From Cladosporium sp. IMV 00045 (taxonomy: Eukaryota > Ascomycota > Dothideomycetes > Cladosporiales > Cladosporiaceae), in NCBI GenBank assembly GCA_001931905.2, contig MSJI02000828.1, forward strand, positions 1-64,000: a stretch of DNA of 64,000 nt, written 5' to 3'. Made by a program: the position numbers and the translations under genes. Under the pieces are notes generated by a model that did not search any database, was not told the origin of the DNA, and worked only from the letters and a program-made list of their open reading frames with translations. Shown piece after piece: positions 21,436 through 33,708 of this stretch. Positions within the stretch are counted from its first letter, which is position 1, and each line of letters starts with the position of its first letter.

Positions 21436-24400
21436 TAGGTTACCACGACGCTTGGCTTTGGCAGCTCAACGCCTACAGGCGTGTAATCGAAGTGTGTGTA
21501 GGAGGCGGAGTCGAGACGACTATATGTGTAGTATCGTCAACGTTGTTCAACGGTGGATGCTGTATATCCTTGAACGGTAGGAGTATTAAGGCGGACCTGA
21601 ATGCAATAGTTGGTAGGTATGAAACACAAGGGACATAAGATATAGTGTTAACAGGCAGGAGTAAGAAGGAAAGACATGAGAGTCAAGGGCCTTGTACTTC
21701 AACATCAGAATCATAGTTTAGGAGGTGAGCCACACAAGCAACGGATTGCCTAGCTCCCTGTTATGCTGCAAGTGATTTTAGTTCCCGGTGCCCAAGCTGT
21801 CACCGGGGAGGGCGCAATGGGACAAGATCGAAGGCTCGAGCACTGCATCTGATCGCCACCGTTGGCGGATGCACTCGAGAGGGTCGTAGCCCACCCCATT
21901 TGCAGATGCCGACTTTGCCTTGGGATTGGCCCAAGTCGGAAGGAAGCGAGGTGCTTTCCAACACAGGGCCTGATACAAGCGCGGACGCATGGATCATCTC
22001 GAGACACCGCAGCTGGTCCTTTTGTTGCCAGTACGATCGCCGCTTACGCATCTAGGAACTATCTAGTCGAACCCTTGCCCCACGCGGGCGGTTCTCCCAG
22101 GTTCAACAGGAGCTGAGATGCATCGACTCCTGTCGGACTGAATTTCGCTACTGCTAAGCGCATGAGACGCGGTGAGAAAAGCGCGAGGGCGTCGTGGAGT
22201 TTGGCTCGGTGCCATGGGTGCCGTAGGAGTAGATACTCTCGGACCGTTTGGCTTGGCTCGTACCCGATTGCATTAGCGCATGGGAGGCGCAAGAGGGTCG
22301 CGACGAGACGTGGAGTCTATTCAACCTGTCTCCCGGGGAGGCTGAGGTATCTCGGATGAGGGCCAAAGTTGACGGGCCAGCCAGCCTATTGCGACGCGGC
22401 GGCAGGTCGGAAATGGGCAGGAAATGGGCAGGAATACAGTCCGGCAAGGCTGTCGACAGCATGAGACAAGCCCCTGCCATCATTCTCCAAATCTGGTGGT
22501 TGCACATGCACACGTGCATGACAAGCACAGGTGACACGACATCCGACTGCCAGGCCTGCTGCGGCTGGCCGAGACGACGAAAGGGCGGGCGTCATTTCGA
22601 GCGACATGCCTGGGATTCAAAGGCTACCTCCTACCGCAACAAGGGTGGTGGGAGGTCTAGTCACCGGAGCGGATCGCGTTGCGGAGACGAGAGCGAGCCG
22701 TCTCGCAGGGTTTGGCTCGAGGGATGCCGCGAGAGCGCACGACCGCCAGTCGCGAACCTTTACTCTGGTACAGGCCGTTGCGGAAGGCTGTCGTCCATCG
22801 CGCCATCGGCCAGGATGCGGTGGGGCTATGGGGGGGGAGGGGGGGGCAGTCGAGGAGGAGAAGCCACCAGGGAGCGTTGTGAGAACGACCCTCGGACGGG
22901 CAGGAATCAAACCTCCTCCAACCATGGGCCCGGTGGAGCCTTGGCTCTGAGCCGATCGACGGGCCCGTGTGTGGAGCCGCAGCAAGATTCTGCTGGGCGG
23001 CGGCGAGGAGATGCGGCGTTAGCATTATTCTTAGGATGCATTACTGCTGCGAGTCGGCGTGTCCAACTACGCCATTCGGCATGCTGCTGCATGGGCTACA
23101 CTCGATCAATACGGCACCGCCCGTGAGTCTCGCGGAGAGAGATCCGCAATTTGGCGGTTTGCGTCTGTGTGAGTGGATATCAAGTGTGAGAGAGGTGACC
23201 TCAGTAGGTGGCAGTGACGTCCGAACATGCCCGCCTTACGGCTGAGCGAGGAGGAGGTTTGAGTGTGCATGAGCGTGAGCGTGAATGTTGAAAATGGGAC
23301 TATGGGATGTACGGTACAGTAGTCGGCCAGTAGCACCAAATCTCTGTGCCACTAGATGCGACGTGCGTACTACACGACGGCGTGTCTTTCAGGTCCATGC
23401 TGCATTGTTCACTTGTCGCAGGTCTCGTGCGAGAGACATCGAATTTACACCGAATGCACGCCTGCCACCTGGACGCGCCTTTGTTGATCACCGCGCGTAT
23501 CATGGCGGTATGTAGCGTGTTGCTCGAAGCAAGATACTGTAGCAGGTTCGGCGAGTGTGGCCAGTCGTCGAGGTGCCATTCTGCCAGCCCCATTTACCCG
23601 GACGGTGTCAAAATCATGTCATTATTTCACCCTACTCATTCGAACGACCAAAGACCACCTCGCCCTGGTCATTCGCATGACTGGGTCTCGCCGGTCTCGT
23701 TCGCTAGGTTGAGTGGTTACATGGCATGATCAGCTACGCGGCCAGGCGGCTATACGGGGGAGAAGATATAACTCAGACAAGACATCACTGAAGACGTCGC
23801 TGTCTTGAATTGAATGAAGTAGACAAAACATGACGACGAGGCGTGTCCAGAAATCTCCTAGCTCCTGGGCTTCCTTCGAAGTGAAGTTGTCGGGTTGCCT
23901 CGTGAGTTGTGCGTTGTCTTGGGCCGGAAGCCGGATGTTTCGATGCGTGTGTGTGCAACAGCGATAGAGTTCTCGCCGGGCGCGGCTGGCCAAAAGCATC
24001 GAATTGCGCATCATGCCCCGAAACGATCGGCGTTGGATGATGGATAGCTGGAAAGTGCCCGACTACCCATGAGCCGACTCGCTTGTCACCATGTCTAGCC
24101 TGCTCAGTTGAGGAGGAGCAAGCGAGAACAAGTTGGCTTGTCGGCCATCTCTCCGGCTTCTCATGCAACGACACGCGAGATGTTGCGTGACCATCCCAAG
24201 GCTGGGTGCCATCACGTGTTCGGAACGGCTCAACGACAACAACGTCACCACTCTATCGAAAATCCTGACTCGACGCACCATTCAGGACGATGGAGCCACC
24301 TGGCCAAGAGATCTCGCGGGGACGGTCAATCTTGCCTTCAACTGGTATCTGCCCTGCCACCAAGATAGCAGGCGTGGCAGTGTACTGCATGAGGAAAAGC

Positions 24401-26661
24401 CTTCGAGCGAGAGTCAAAGCCACCCCATTCTCTTGCAGGCCCCCCGAACCCTAAGCACTACTATAGACTCACATCGCGCAGCGAACCCATCAAGTCGTCG
24501 AGGCCGGCTGGGCGGGCAAGAGTAGAGTAATCGAGAGGAGGGAGAGCGCAAAAACCTGGTTAAACCCGGATACGCTATCGCCAAACCAATGCACGACACA
24601 TTCAACGACGTTGGACTCCGGGCGGGCCGTCAAACCCTTTTCACGCGGCCTGGCAACTTTCCCATGGGCTCTCTGAGGTAGAACAAAGTTAGCGCGCTGG
24701 CTTGTCAACTTTCGTGTATTCAACTCTCCGCCCAGCAGCGGAATCAGAGCGATAACGTTGCCGGCCCGCCTGCCTCGACGCGCACTGTTCGTCCTGAAAA
24801 CAACCACCGGAGTCCACCAGGGACAACAGTCCGGCCCCCAACGGCACGGCAGCCGCCAGGGCGTTTGTGGAAATAGTGGACTCGATTGCGTTCCCGAGCA
24901 TTTCCAAACGTCTCCAAATTCTCCATTCGAAAGTAGTGAATTAGTCAGTCTCTGCCGTGTGCTGCCTATACACGAGGGCTGGAGAAAGAAATTCTCAGCA
25001 ACTTGACAACACACCAAAGACACCAAGGCTAACCAGACCCGCGGGCTCAAGCAATGCCAAGGGTGAAAAATTAGTCGATTATGTCTTCGCAAGAGCGAGA
25101 AGCGCGTCACCGACTCTGCGGGCGCTCTGCCCCAATAAACTGGGAGAGTACTAGCAAGGGGATCACGAAACCAAATCCCGAAAACGTATATATGCAGCAC
25201 ATCACCAAAGCCCAGAATCGATCATCCCCAATAGTGCAAATCTAAGAATCCATCGAAAGCTCGAAGCGAGACTGGAACGAAGCTCACAAGAGGCAAATGG
25301 ACCCGCCGTGTGCATTCACATGTAACACTCGCGGTATCGGACGAAACTCACAAAACAAGCATCAACAATGTTTGATCCCCACCTTTGCTTTCGAAGTCGC
25401 GTCGCATCGCGGGAAGTTGTTTTGATGGACCCTCAAAAACACTATTGTTGCCTCAACTCTCCTTTCTAGGGGACACCTATAGAGGCGGGGCACCTATAGC
25501 GATGACACTAGATTTCGGCATATGTGACTTTTGCCTCTCGACCCCTAGGCTTGGAGGACTGCCGCTACTACTCTCGCCAAATCCAACCCCGTCTGAAAGA
25601 TAGGGTCGACAATTTCAGGGTCGACGGCATCGACTAAGGAAGTCGGAAAGCAAGTCAGATCTCGCCAAAGTCCAGGGGTGCGTCGGTGAATTGATTGCTG
25701 TCATGTGTCGGAAATCCAGGACCCTTTCTTGTCCCTTTTTCTTGTTTCTTCGACTTCATCTCAAGGAGCTCGCTTGACAACGCAGATAATGAACTCAAAG
25801 TGCGAGATGGAGAGATAGCACCTCTTCACCTCCTCCCAATGCGGTTCCTCGCGTCGCTCTCACGTAGCATTCGCTTGTGGCGTGGCATCAACGTACTCGG
25901 ACCTGGCTCCCTTGAACAGACGTTCATTCCACTGTAACCTGTGCTCATGCGCTCCCACGGCCATACACACACCCGTATTACGTTACGGCTTCCCTTATCC
26001 ATCCAAGTAACCCCTCCTCTAATCTCCCTTCCCAAGCCCCTTCCAAGAACCTCTCAAGATCCCTACAGCTCCCATCCAAAACAACCAACAACCAAGAGAA
26101 AAACGGAAGTCCGAATAGGTGCTCATCAATACATGGAGATGACCCCGGCCCAGACAAAGCAAGAAAAGCCCTCACCCACCCGCCCTCCTCCTGCAAAAGT
26201 CGAGTCAGGCACCTCGCATTTCCCCTCCAAGAATCTTCGACGCCACGCCACGCCACCACCACCACCTAACAACCACCACCAGTAAACCGCACCTCACAGC
26301 CGGCCCAGCTATAACGCCGGTCACGTTATGCAACCCCGCAGCGCGACGCCCGTCCTCCGTCGACGGCACGGCATTCTTAACAAAAACGGATGGGACTCTC
26401 GCAATTTTCGCCCTCCCGTGCTGCGGCGGAGCAGGTCGAGATTCCGCCTTTCCCATGTCTTGCGTACGTACCATTTTCTCAGTATTTCTTGTCGTTTCTC
26501 GCTTCGTTCCACCCCCGCGATCCGCCATGCGACTACTATGCAGTATATACCGCGCCTCCTATCGTCGGGGGCTCGAAGGTGAGTGCAACCGGTGCATACG
26601 CTGTTCCCGAGTGTTCGGAATAATCGTTCAGTTAGGGGACGGAGGAGGTCTGCTGATCCGT

Positions 26662-26687
26662 CTTGCCTTGCCTTGCCTTGCCTTGCC
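26662..26687. repeat. CTTGC pentanucleotide microsatellite
   Basis: About five units of cttgc occur in a row inside the gene-poor upstream region. It is followed within 150 bp by other cttg/ctcg-rich stretches. Confidence 0.9.
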
Positions 26688-27284
26688 TGATCTCCATCGC
26701 TGCTGTGCCTCTTGCTCGCCTACCGCTGCTACTTCTGCTGCTGTTCATGTGGTTGTCCTCAGCCCTAATACTGCAATTTCACTGCCCTCCCCCTTGGCCT
26801 GCTCGCTCGCTTGTTTTACTTGCTTGCTTGCGTGTGGTTGTTATCATGACATGCGGTTATGTGCACTGCATGATCTCGATGATCGTAAGACAATCGCCTG
26901 CTGCTGCTGCTGTCGTTAATGTCATCAGCCCTAATACTTTGTAACTTGTAACTTGCTCATTCGCTCGCTTGTTCGCTTGCAAATCATTGTTTGAGGTTGC
27001 CACATTCATACACGCGTGCTCGTACATGAATACAAACCGCGCCTGGCGAGGTGTGAATGGTAGGAATGAGAAGGCAGGCGAAGAGCAAAACCGAGAGCTC
27101 AAATTTGAATGTAAAAGGCATCGAAGAAGGAAGACGACGAAAAAAAAAAAGAAAAAAAAAAAAGATCGGTAAGAAAACGCAAACCATCCCATAGCTCGTG
27201 ATGGTGCCGAACGACCTCTACTCTCTCCAACAAGAGCTCGCTTTCACGCACTACGCACTTATAGTTCACAGATGCATCACATCC

Positions 27285-27629
27285 TCGTCCACGCGTGTCT
27301 ATGGGCATACACACATGTACATCATCCGACATACAATCGTGCACACAACACATAGCAGAGTAAAGTTCAGCCTCGCCGTTCGCTTGCGTGTGTGTATGTG
27401 TGTGTGTGGCCGATAAAATTTCCATTCACGGTTGTTGACAAGCGGTGCAGGTCTCGTCCATGCATCTCCACGGGCATACCTACATACACACAGTACATGT
27501 GCCCGACCCGACACCATGCTCGCGCCCACAACACACAGCAAAGTGAGGTAAAGTTCAAGCTCGCCGTTCGGTTGCGCGCGCGTGTGGTCAGTGAAACTCC
27601 CCATTCAGGAGTTTGATGACCGAGCGGTG
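27285..27629. repeat. Imperfect tandem duplication of about 170 bp
   Basis: 27285-27447 and 27454-27629 share the same order of landmarks: tcgtcca/c, gggcatac, cacaacac-a-agca, taaagttca-gctcgccgttcg, a GT/CG-rich run, ccattca and a final gcggtg. The copies differ by many substitutions and small indels, so the duplication is not recent. Confidence 0.8.
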
Positions 27630-28313
27630 ACGGAGCGGAACAACACATGCATCGTCGACATCATCTTCTTGCTCTCGCTCTCCCTTGCCTGGCTAGGGAG
27701 ACCGAACAAAAGCGCAGAAGCGAAGACGAATCTCGCCACGATGGCGAACCGTACGCATGCGTACCAGTACCTCCTACCGCCGGTGGGCATTTGGTATGCC
27801 TCACCCGGCGACTCACTCGCTCATTCACTCATTCATTCATTCATCTATCGACGCATCCTCAAGATCGTCCAAAAGATCGACCGAAAAGGCGAAAACGTAG
27901 AGCAGAACAACAACCATCGAGATTGTTCAATTCCCATTCCATTGAAAATTTTCTTTCTCATGATCCAAAAAGAGTCCTTACGTCTCACTGTTAGAGCTCG
28001 CCCGGAACGATACAAACACACACACGCCACCGCACCGCACCGCTGCACCGTGCCGAGGTCCCCAAACGAGCAGACCAAAGCGAAAAGCAAAGAAAAAAGA
28101 ATAAGCCGAAAAGGGTGACCACACTGAACAAATGTCCTCCGAAATTCCGATCCTCGTCATCGAAACGAAACGAATGCCCAAAGCCCATCAGACGTCAAGA
28201 AGAGAGATGGAGAGATAAGTGAGAGCGCAGCCCGCAGAAACCCGAATAAAGTCGGTTCGAAACCGAGGGGCGGAGAAATACAAGATCGTCCATGAGTGAG
28301 AGGCGAGGGTGGG

Positions 28314-30026
28314 CTAGACTTTCCAGCCTTGCTCTTTGGCGAATTGCTCGCAAGCCTACAGGCGAATAGGCGAATTGATTAGCGAAATCGTTCGATCGTC
28401 AGGAATGAGTTTTTAGGCAAGGGGGAAAAAATGCATGGACGGCTCGCTTGATTTTGCCATCGCGTTCCGGCAAAATTGTGGTATGTATAGTCAATCTTAG
28501 CACTTGGGGCAAGGTTAGGTGGTAGGAGGAGGGAGGGTCGAGGATGATGATTTCCGCGAAATAGCCACAAAAGCGGTCAAGAAGGCCGACGCCGAACATC
28601 TCCATGTGCTGAGCTGGCAGGACGGGTATCGGAGACGGAACGGTGAAAAAGGAAGGGGGAAAACGAAAGGTGTCCTGGTGTCGAGAGGTCCAAAAGACAT
28701 GTAGGCGTGTAGCCGAATTGACAGGTCTCGGCATGCCGAGGATCCCGGAATTTTCCAGATCTCTGGCACAAGCTGGATCTCAGACCATGCATAATGGGCC
28801 GAGGAGACGCCAGGGATAGGAATCCTGCCCGTGACGTACTCCGGCTGCGTGACGTGGCAAGCGTGAAATTCGAGCGGGAAACGACACACCCGCAGGGAGC
28901 AATAGGAGACACCATCAACGATAACGAAAGAAAAACCCACATACCTTTGCTGGTTTGCCGACTTTCTGCCCAATGACTTTCCATTTGTTGTTTTCGTAGT
29001 CTTTGATGGCCTGCAGCAATGCCGCGCTCTGCTCGTCGCCGTCAGCAGTCTCACTCTTGTTTTATTTCACGGGTATGTGAGGCGGACGAAATTGCTGACC
29101 TCATCTTCCGCGAACTCGGCGTAGTGCATGTCCTGTTTGAAGGAGGAAAAACGATCGTGTCAGCATAAGTTCCAGAATGGTTCAATCTACTCAGATACAC
29201 GGAAGAGGAAATATTGCAAAAGCACCGCACAAGGTCCGGAAGTGGACAAACGCAAAGAGGTGGGATACGCACTTTATACCAATGCTTCTTGACGCTTCCT
29301 TCGGTTCGTAAGGGAAAGGTTTTTGCGATTTCGCTCCAGCTACTGCCGGCGTCACGGAGAGTTTTGAGTCGCTGCTCTTCAGCTGGTGTCCAAGGGGTAT
29401 TGGTGCGACCCTTTTTGGGAGCTGGGCTTGGGAGGGTTTGCGCAGATGGAATGCCTAAGTCGAGGTCGGTCGAGCCGGCTGAGAATGGCACATGGGGGTT
29501 TCCGAAAGCACTGGCATTGCTGCCAGATGATCCTGGAAGAGAGGGCTCGTTGAGCTCTGAGGCGCGGCGTTTGCGTATGTTCGTGGGAGAAGGAAGTTGA
29601 GCGGGTTGTTGAAGTTGGTGTGGATGGTAGTCAGTCTTCAAAGGTTGCGGTATCCCAGGATGGCGGTACTGTGGCTGCGGAGGGAAGGCGAAGGCGGTTG
29701 GGTCATGTGGATAGCCATAGGTCTGGTAAGGATGTTGGCCTAGGGCCGTCGAGGGTAGTTGATCGGTTCCAAGGGTGAGCTGTGACGGTGAGGCAGAGTA
29801 TGCGCTGGCCGAGACTGTGGGCTTCAGGTTGCGCTTTTGGTTCGGGGAAGGATTGCTGGAGATTGTAAGTAGGCGTGGTCAGTAGCGGCCAAGGCTCTTG
29901 TGGTGCGACGGGGGCTGATTTGCGGTACACAGGTTGAGGTAACTCTGGATGGAAGCAGAAAAGTACAGGAGCCGTTTTGGCAGTCAAGGAAAGGGCAAGG
30001 TAGCGCCAATGGGAGACGTACGACAT
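28314..30026 (-). CDS. Two-repeat Myb-like DNA-binding protein with five exons
   Basis: My model is exons 30026-30022 (ATGTC), 29855-29273, 29132-29100, 29055-28945 and 28355-28314, 257 residues in all; the lengths sum to a whole number of codons. A Pro/Gln/Tyr-rich N-terminus is followed by Myb repeat 1 (TPWTPAEEQRLKTLRDAG, SWSEIAKTFPLRTEGSVKKHW), a short linker made by exon 3 (DMHYAEFAEDE), and repeat 2 (ALLQAIKDYENNKWKVIGQK, then VGKPAK joined to ACEQFAKEQ). The KPAK/ACEQ join reproduces the family motif and fixes the last, 42-nt exon, leaving a 589-nt final intron. The 5-nt first exon rests on a GTACGT donor and a CTCCAG acceptor and is the least certain part. A nuclear regulator is likely. 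Confidence 0.78.
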
Positions 30027-32324
30027 AGTAGCGACACTTGCTCGGGAATCGGTCGGGAGCAGATTAAGTAGCTACGTTTCCTCTGGTCGACAATAATTTG
30101 CTGACTCGGACAGTAATGTATGCATGGCTCTCGTGGCAGAGTCGAGTGGAAGTCATCTACAGTGACAGCCGGCCGCGTTTGCAGGCGCGGGACTAGGCCA
30201 TGCGTAGAGGTAGGCAGGTATTTACAAGCAATCAGAGGGCGGGAGAAAGCGAGAGCAGAAGCGCAGAGATGACGAACGGGGAGGGGTGTTGCAAAGACAG
30301 CGCGCGCGCAAAGGTCGATGAGTAGGTAGGGTAAGGTAGCAGCGGGTGAAAGGTTTTTCCCTCCTTCAGACGGGCTTCAGATGGCGACGAGAAACAGATA
30401 GAGGTTGGCAGGCTACTGGACAAGCTTTGTGGGTGCGGAGAGCAGCAATGATGACGGAGCGGCGGGCGGCCGAAAAGAGAGCCAGGCCAGAGGGGAGATG
30501 TGAGGAGGGGAGAGCACAAGTGAGGAGTGAGGAGTGAGGAGAGCGATGGCATGTGCTTTGGGGGGATGCTGACGGCAGTAGCTGCGTGTGTGTCGCGGCG
30601 GTGGTGGTAGACGGCAGGCAGAGAGGGTGTTGTAAGTGAAGGACGGCTGACTATAGTAATGATAGCGCTGGCGGATGGCGCTCAGATTTGGGTCGGTCAG
30701 GCTGGCGAGGTGACATGCATCACAGACGCGGTGAGTAGGAGTGAGTGCAGGTCAAACAAGAAAGGTATGTGCCGAGTCGTAGTGAGAAGTGAGAAGTCGC
30801 ATGCTCTCTTGGTTGGCAGCAACAGCCCAGCAGTTGATAGCGAGTAAGTGAAGGGCTGGCATGGGGTGTGCGGCGACTTGCTCTGGAGACTCGGGGCAGG
30901 ACTGACAAGCAGTGCGGGGTAGTGTCAACGGCAAAACTGCTGCCCGTCCCGCAGGCCAAACCTGAAGAGGCAAAGAGGCGACCAACCCGGCGTGCAGCAG
31001 GATAAGAGGCAGGCGGTGATATCGCCGTTGATTCGCCTATCGATGCATGCGCGGCTCGCAGACAAAAGATGTGATGCGGCCGTTGATTCGCCCGTCGCGA
31101 CGAAGAAGAGATTGAAAGGCGTATCTGCCCGCGTGCAGCCTGGTCGGTGGCTGCACCCTTCACGCGTCGTGTGACGGAACAGCGTGTACGAGTGCGAGTG
31201 CAGAACAATTCACATGTGCTCAGCTCGCCCCGGCCGTCGTCTGCCGATGCAAACAAGCAGCGACAGACACAGACAGACATGTCAGCCGCAGTGCCGCGCC
31301 CTCGGTCTTGGGGACAGCCGATGTGGTGCGGAGAGAGTAAGGTTTGATTTGGAGGCATGGTGACGTCCCAGAGAGCTGTAGCTCCTCGTAGCAGGGCTCG
31401 AGGCATGAGCCTAGACTGTCAGATCGTCTCGAGGGATGCAGCATGCTACCTCCTACTTCCACGGCTATCCACTTCCAAGTTCTGCTTGGGCATTCGGTAA
31501 GAAAATGAAGTGGCGATTATTGAAATTCGATGCACCTCCGTATGATCCAGCGAAGTATGCAACCGCAATCAACAAGCAAGTGGGGACGAAACCTCGCGCG
31601 CGCAGCTCCAGCAAATTGATTATTGATTGCTTGCAGCAATTCTTTCCTTCGGGTAGCAGCGCCGATCAACCGGACCGCGCGCCGAGAGCTTGCAAGTGGG
31701 CGATCCAGGCAAACTTTCAGAGTTTCTCATGAAGAGATAGTCCGGGTGTCCTCTTACTGCTTCAGGCATGTGTTTGTCCTAACGCTGTGAAAGTTGCCAT
31801 GAACCCTTTAGAGGCCGCACTCGACTGGCAGCCTGAACCCACGATAGCGCTTTTGCTGTGATGGTGTCAGTACTCTCTGGATCCGGTAACTTTGAGTAAA
31901 GGTTCACCCAGTCTTCTGGCTCTGAGCAGCATCACCGTACGACCAACAGATCCGGGTCGTGTATTCCCAGGCTACCGGGCCTCCAGATTCCCAAATCTAG
32001 ACGCACGCATAATCACGAGATCAACCATCAGCTGTACAATGCGAATAGAGTCGTTAGGGTGTAGTTGAGTATTTGCAAGTAGTATTGACGTGAAGTCCAA
32101 ATACAAGTCGAAACGTGAGGAAGGAGCGAGCACAAACTGTGGAAGTCGCCTTATCTATCGTACACAACCTTTATGGTTAAATCGACCTCCATCCATCCGT
32201 GCCACCATATAACAGCCATGAAAAGATATATAGATGTATATGTACAGATGCCGACCATCTCCCAGTCACAAACTACTCACACAACACTCCCCCAATCTCT
32301 CCTCGAACATACCTTCCCGCACAC
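30027..32324. other. Intergenic region of 2.3 kb
   Basis: This holds the promoter of the minus-strand Myb gene and the 3' flank of the NDUFAF3-like gene. It includes a gaggagtgaggagtgagg direct repeat around 30522-30540 and a near-repeated 'gccgttgattcgcc' at about 31022 and 31079. A 98-codon frame at 31436-31732 and a 228-codon minus frame near 30720-31406 show no recognisable domain, and I do not call them genes. Confidence 0.5.
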
Positions 32325-33050
32325 TCACTTACCCTCCTTCCACCCAATCGGCACAAAAGCAGCAGCAACCTGCAGCAACCCCCTCTCCGTCGCCAGCAGA
32401 TTGAACTGCGCCGCCGCATTCCTCGTATCCTGCACCTCCACCCTGATACCCAACTCGGTCAAATCCCTCCTCGTCGCCGGGCTGATTGGCAAAATCCCCG
32501 GCCCGGTACCCAGAATGAGCAGATCAGGTTTCGGCCAAACGACGTCCAACACGCCCCAGGCGAGCCGGTCGCACTCCCACTGTCCCTTTGCGTTCTTCAA
32601 CTTGCCTTCCGCTCCTCCTTCCTTGCCCTCAGCGCCGCGCACCCAAGGTCGCCATTTGAACGCCTCGCCGCCGACGAGAAGCACGCCCGCGCCCGTGATG
32701 CGCATGCCGTTGTTGAGCGCGAAGCCATCGTCCAAGCAGGCGTCGATCCCCGTCGTGGGAGGGGGCATGTTGGCCAGGACGTCGAGGGCGCCGAAGTCCG
32801 TTTGCGTGTCTTCTTTGCTGGGCGGGCCGCGGTCTTTGCTTTTGGGCGCGGCGAGGGCGCGCGCAGAGGCGTGTAGGCATCGCGTAGGGGGTTGCGTCTG
32901 AGGTGCTGGTGCGATTGTGCGTGTTGTTGGGCGGAGGGTGGTGGTGGTGGTGCGTTGTGAGAGGCTCATGTGTAGGCATCGTCGGCAGGGAGTGGCTTGT
33001 TTGAGCGCGCGGGTTGCCAGGCGCGGCATTGTGTTTGATATGTTGTTCAT
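32325..33050 (-). CDS. NDUFAF3-like mitochondrial complex I assembly factor (DUF498/Mth938 domain)
   Basis: From the ATG at 33050 the protein has 241 residues; a second Met lies at 33029. The first ~70 residues are rich in Arg, Thr and Ser without acidic residues, as in a mitochondrial presequence. The rest is a Mth938-like domain with the family signatures LLILGTGPGILPISP, LGIRVEVQDTRNAAAQFNLL and VAAAFVPIGW. Family members assist assembly of the complex I Q-module arm in mitochondria. The last codons (GAG GGT AAG TGA) include a perfect GTAAGTGAG donor, so a downstream exon is conceivable, but I find no clear acceptor. The gene is divergent from the small gene at 33378 with 327 bp between starts. 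A decayed mitochondrial nad1 lies in the same window, which is coincidental for function. Confidence 0.88.
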   Translation of the reverse strand: MNNISNTMPRLATRALKQATPCRRCLHMSLSQRTTTTTLRPTTRTIAPAPQTQPPTRCLHASARALAAPKSKDRGPPSKEDTQTDFGALDVLANMPPPTTGIDACLDDGFALNNGMRITGAGVLLVGGEAFKWRPWVRGAEGKEGGAEGKLKNAKGQWECDRLAWGVLDVVWPKPDLLILGTGPGILPISPATRRDLTELGIRVEVQDTRNAAAQFNLLATERGLLQVAAAFVPIGWKEGK

Positions 33051-33377
33051 CTTGTCAATCTCCAGGCGTATTCTTCCAGTGACTGTTTCGATAGATAGCA
33101 ATTGCACAAAAAGTGTCGGTGGTTGATCAAGCAACCCGAAAGGTGAGCTTCGAAGCTCGCCAGCCAAAAAATGGCTAACGTCACCGACGCCGAGGAGCTG
33201 GAGCCTCCGGAGAGCTGCACATAATCAGAATCCATAGCAGCAGCAACGACGAACACAGATATATCCGGTAACAGACAGATAGTAGAGTCTCATCACACCC
33301 GAAATACAGAAGAATTCCAACAAATCTCAAAAACGCCTTGAACACTTCCCCAACCCTCAGCTGAATCGAAACCAAAC
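33051..33377. promoter_or_regulatory. Bidirectional intergenic promoter region (327 bp)
   Basis: Two oppositely oriented starts (33050 minus, 33378 plus) share this interval. Both leaders must lie here; no specific factor site is asserted. Confidence 0.5.
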
Positions 33378-33708
33378 ATGGCCAAACACCCCCTCCAACC
33401 GCCCAAACCTCCCACACCATCATCAACGACAAGCACAGAGAGCGCCACACAACGGCGCAAAAATCTCTCCTTCAAACCACCCACACTCACAAAATCGAAA
33501 GTCAAAAGAGCCGATAAGCGTGCGTTCACCCTTCACCCTGTTGCCATCGCGCATAAACTCTCGCCATAACTTTCGCCCATGAGAACGCTGACGGACATGT
33601 ATGTATATTGCAGCGAAGGAATTCGATTCCTCGAGAATAACATCCCCACTGCTCGACCCTCGAATCCTCGAGCGGAGAGTCATGGCTGCGAAAGCCGAGA
33701 GTCGATGA
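33378..33708 (+). CDS. Small basic hypothetical protein (78 residues)
   Basis: Exons are 33378-33519 and 33614-33708, with a 94-nt intron (GTGCGT...TTGCAG). The start ATG lies in ACCAAACATGG, a good fungal context. The protein is Pro/Ser/Thr-rich then basic (KSKVKRADKPKEF), ending in RITSPLLDPRILERRVMAAK plus AESR. I do not recognise it. The consistent splice sites, preserved frame and ordered charged C-terminus make it more than a chance ORF. It shares its promoter region with the NDUFAF3-like gene. Confidence 0.55.

Larger units (their letters stand above)
21436..28313. other. 6.9 kb region without a recognisable gene
   Basis: This lies upstream of the copy B Myb gene and downstream of another Myb gene. 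ORFs of 200-290 codons occur on both strands, but they start at non-ATG codons or lack coding composition, and none resembles a known protein. Visible structure is a CTTGC microsatellite (26662-26687), two A-rich runs near 27130-27160, an imperfect ~170-bp tandem duplication (27285-27629) and attc repeats near 27827-27843. A long promoter, a long leader with introns, or a non-coding RNA are possible. Confidence 0.6.

Noticed and set aside
22248..23126. Plus-strand open frame of about 290 codons in the gene-poor region
   Set aside because: It starts at a non-ATG codon, is Arg/Gly/Ser-biased as expected from GC-rich non-coding DNA, and shows no domain or splice pattern.
24490..25200. Minus-strand open frame of about 236 codons
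   Set aside because: Composition is not protein-like and no known motif is present; it appears to be chance.
30720..31406. Minus-strand open frame of about 228 codons upstream of a Myb gene
   Set aside because: Cys/Arg/Ser-rich, without conserved motif; no supporting splice sites or neighbours.
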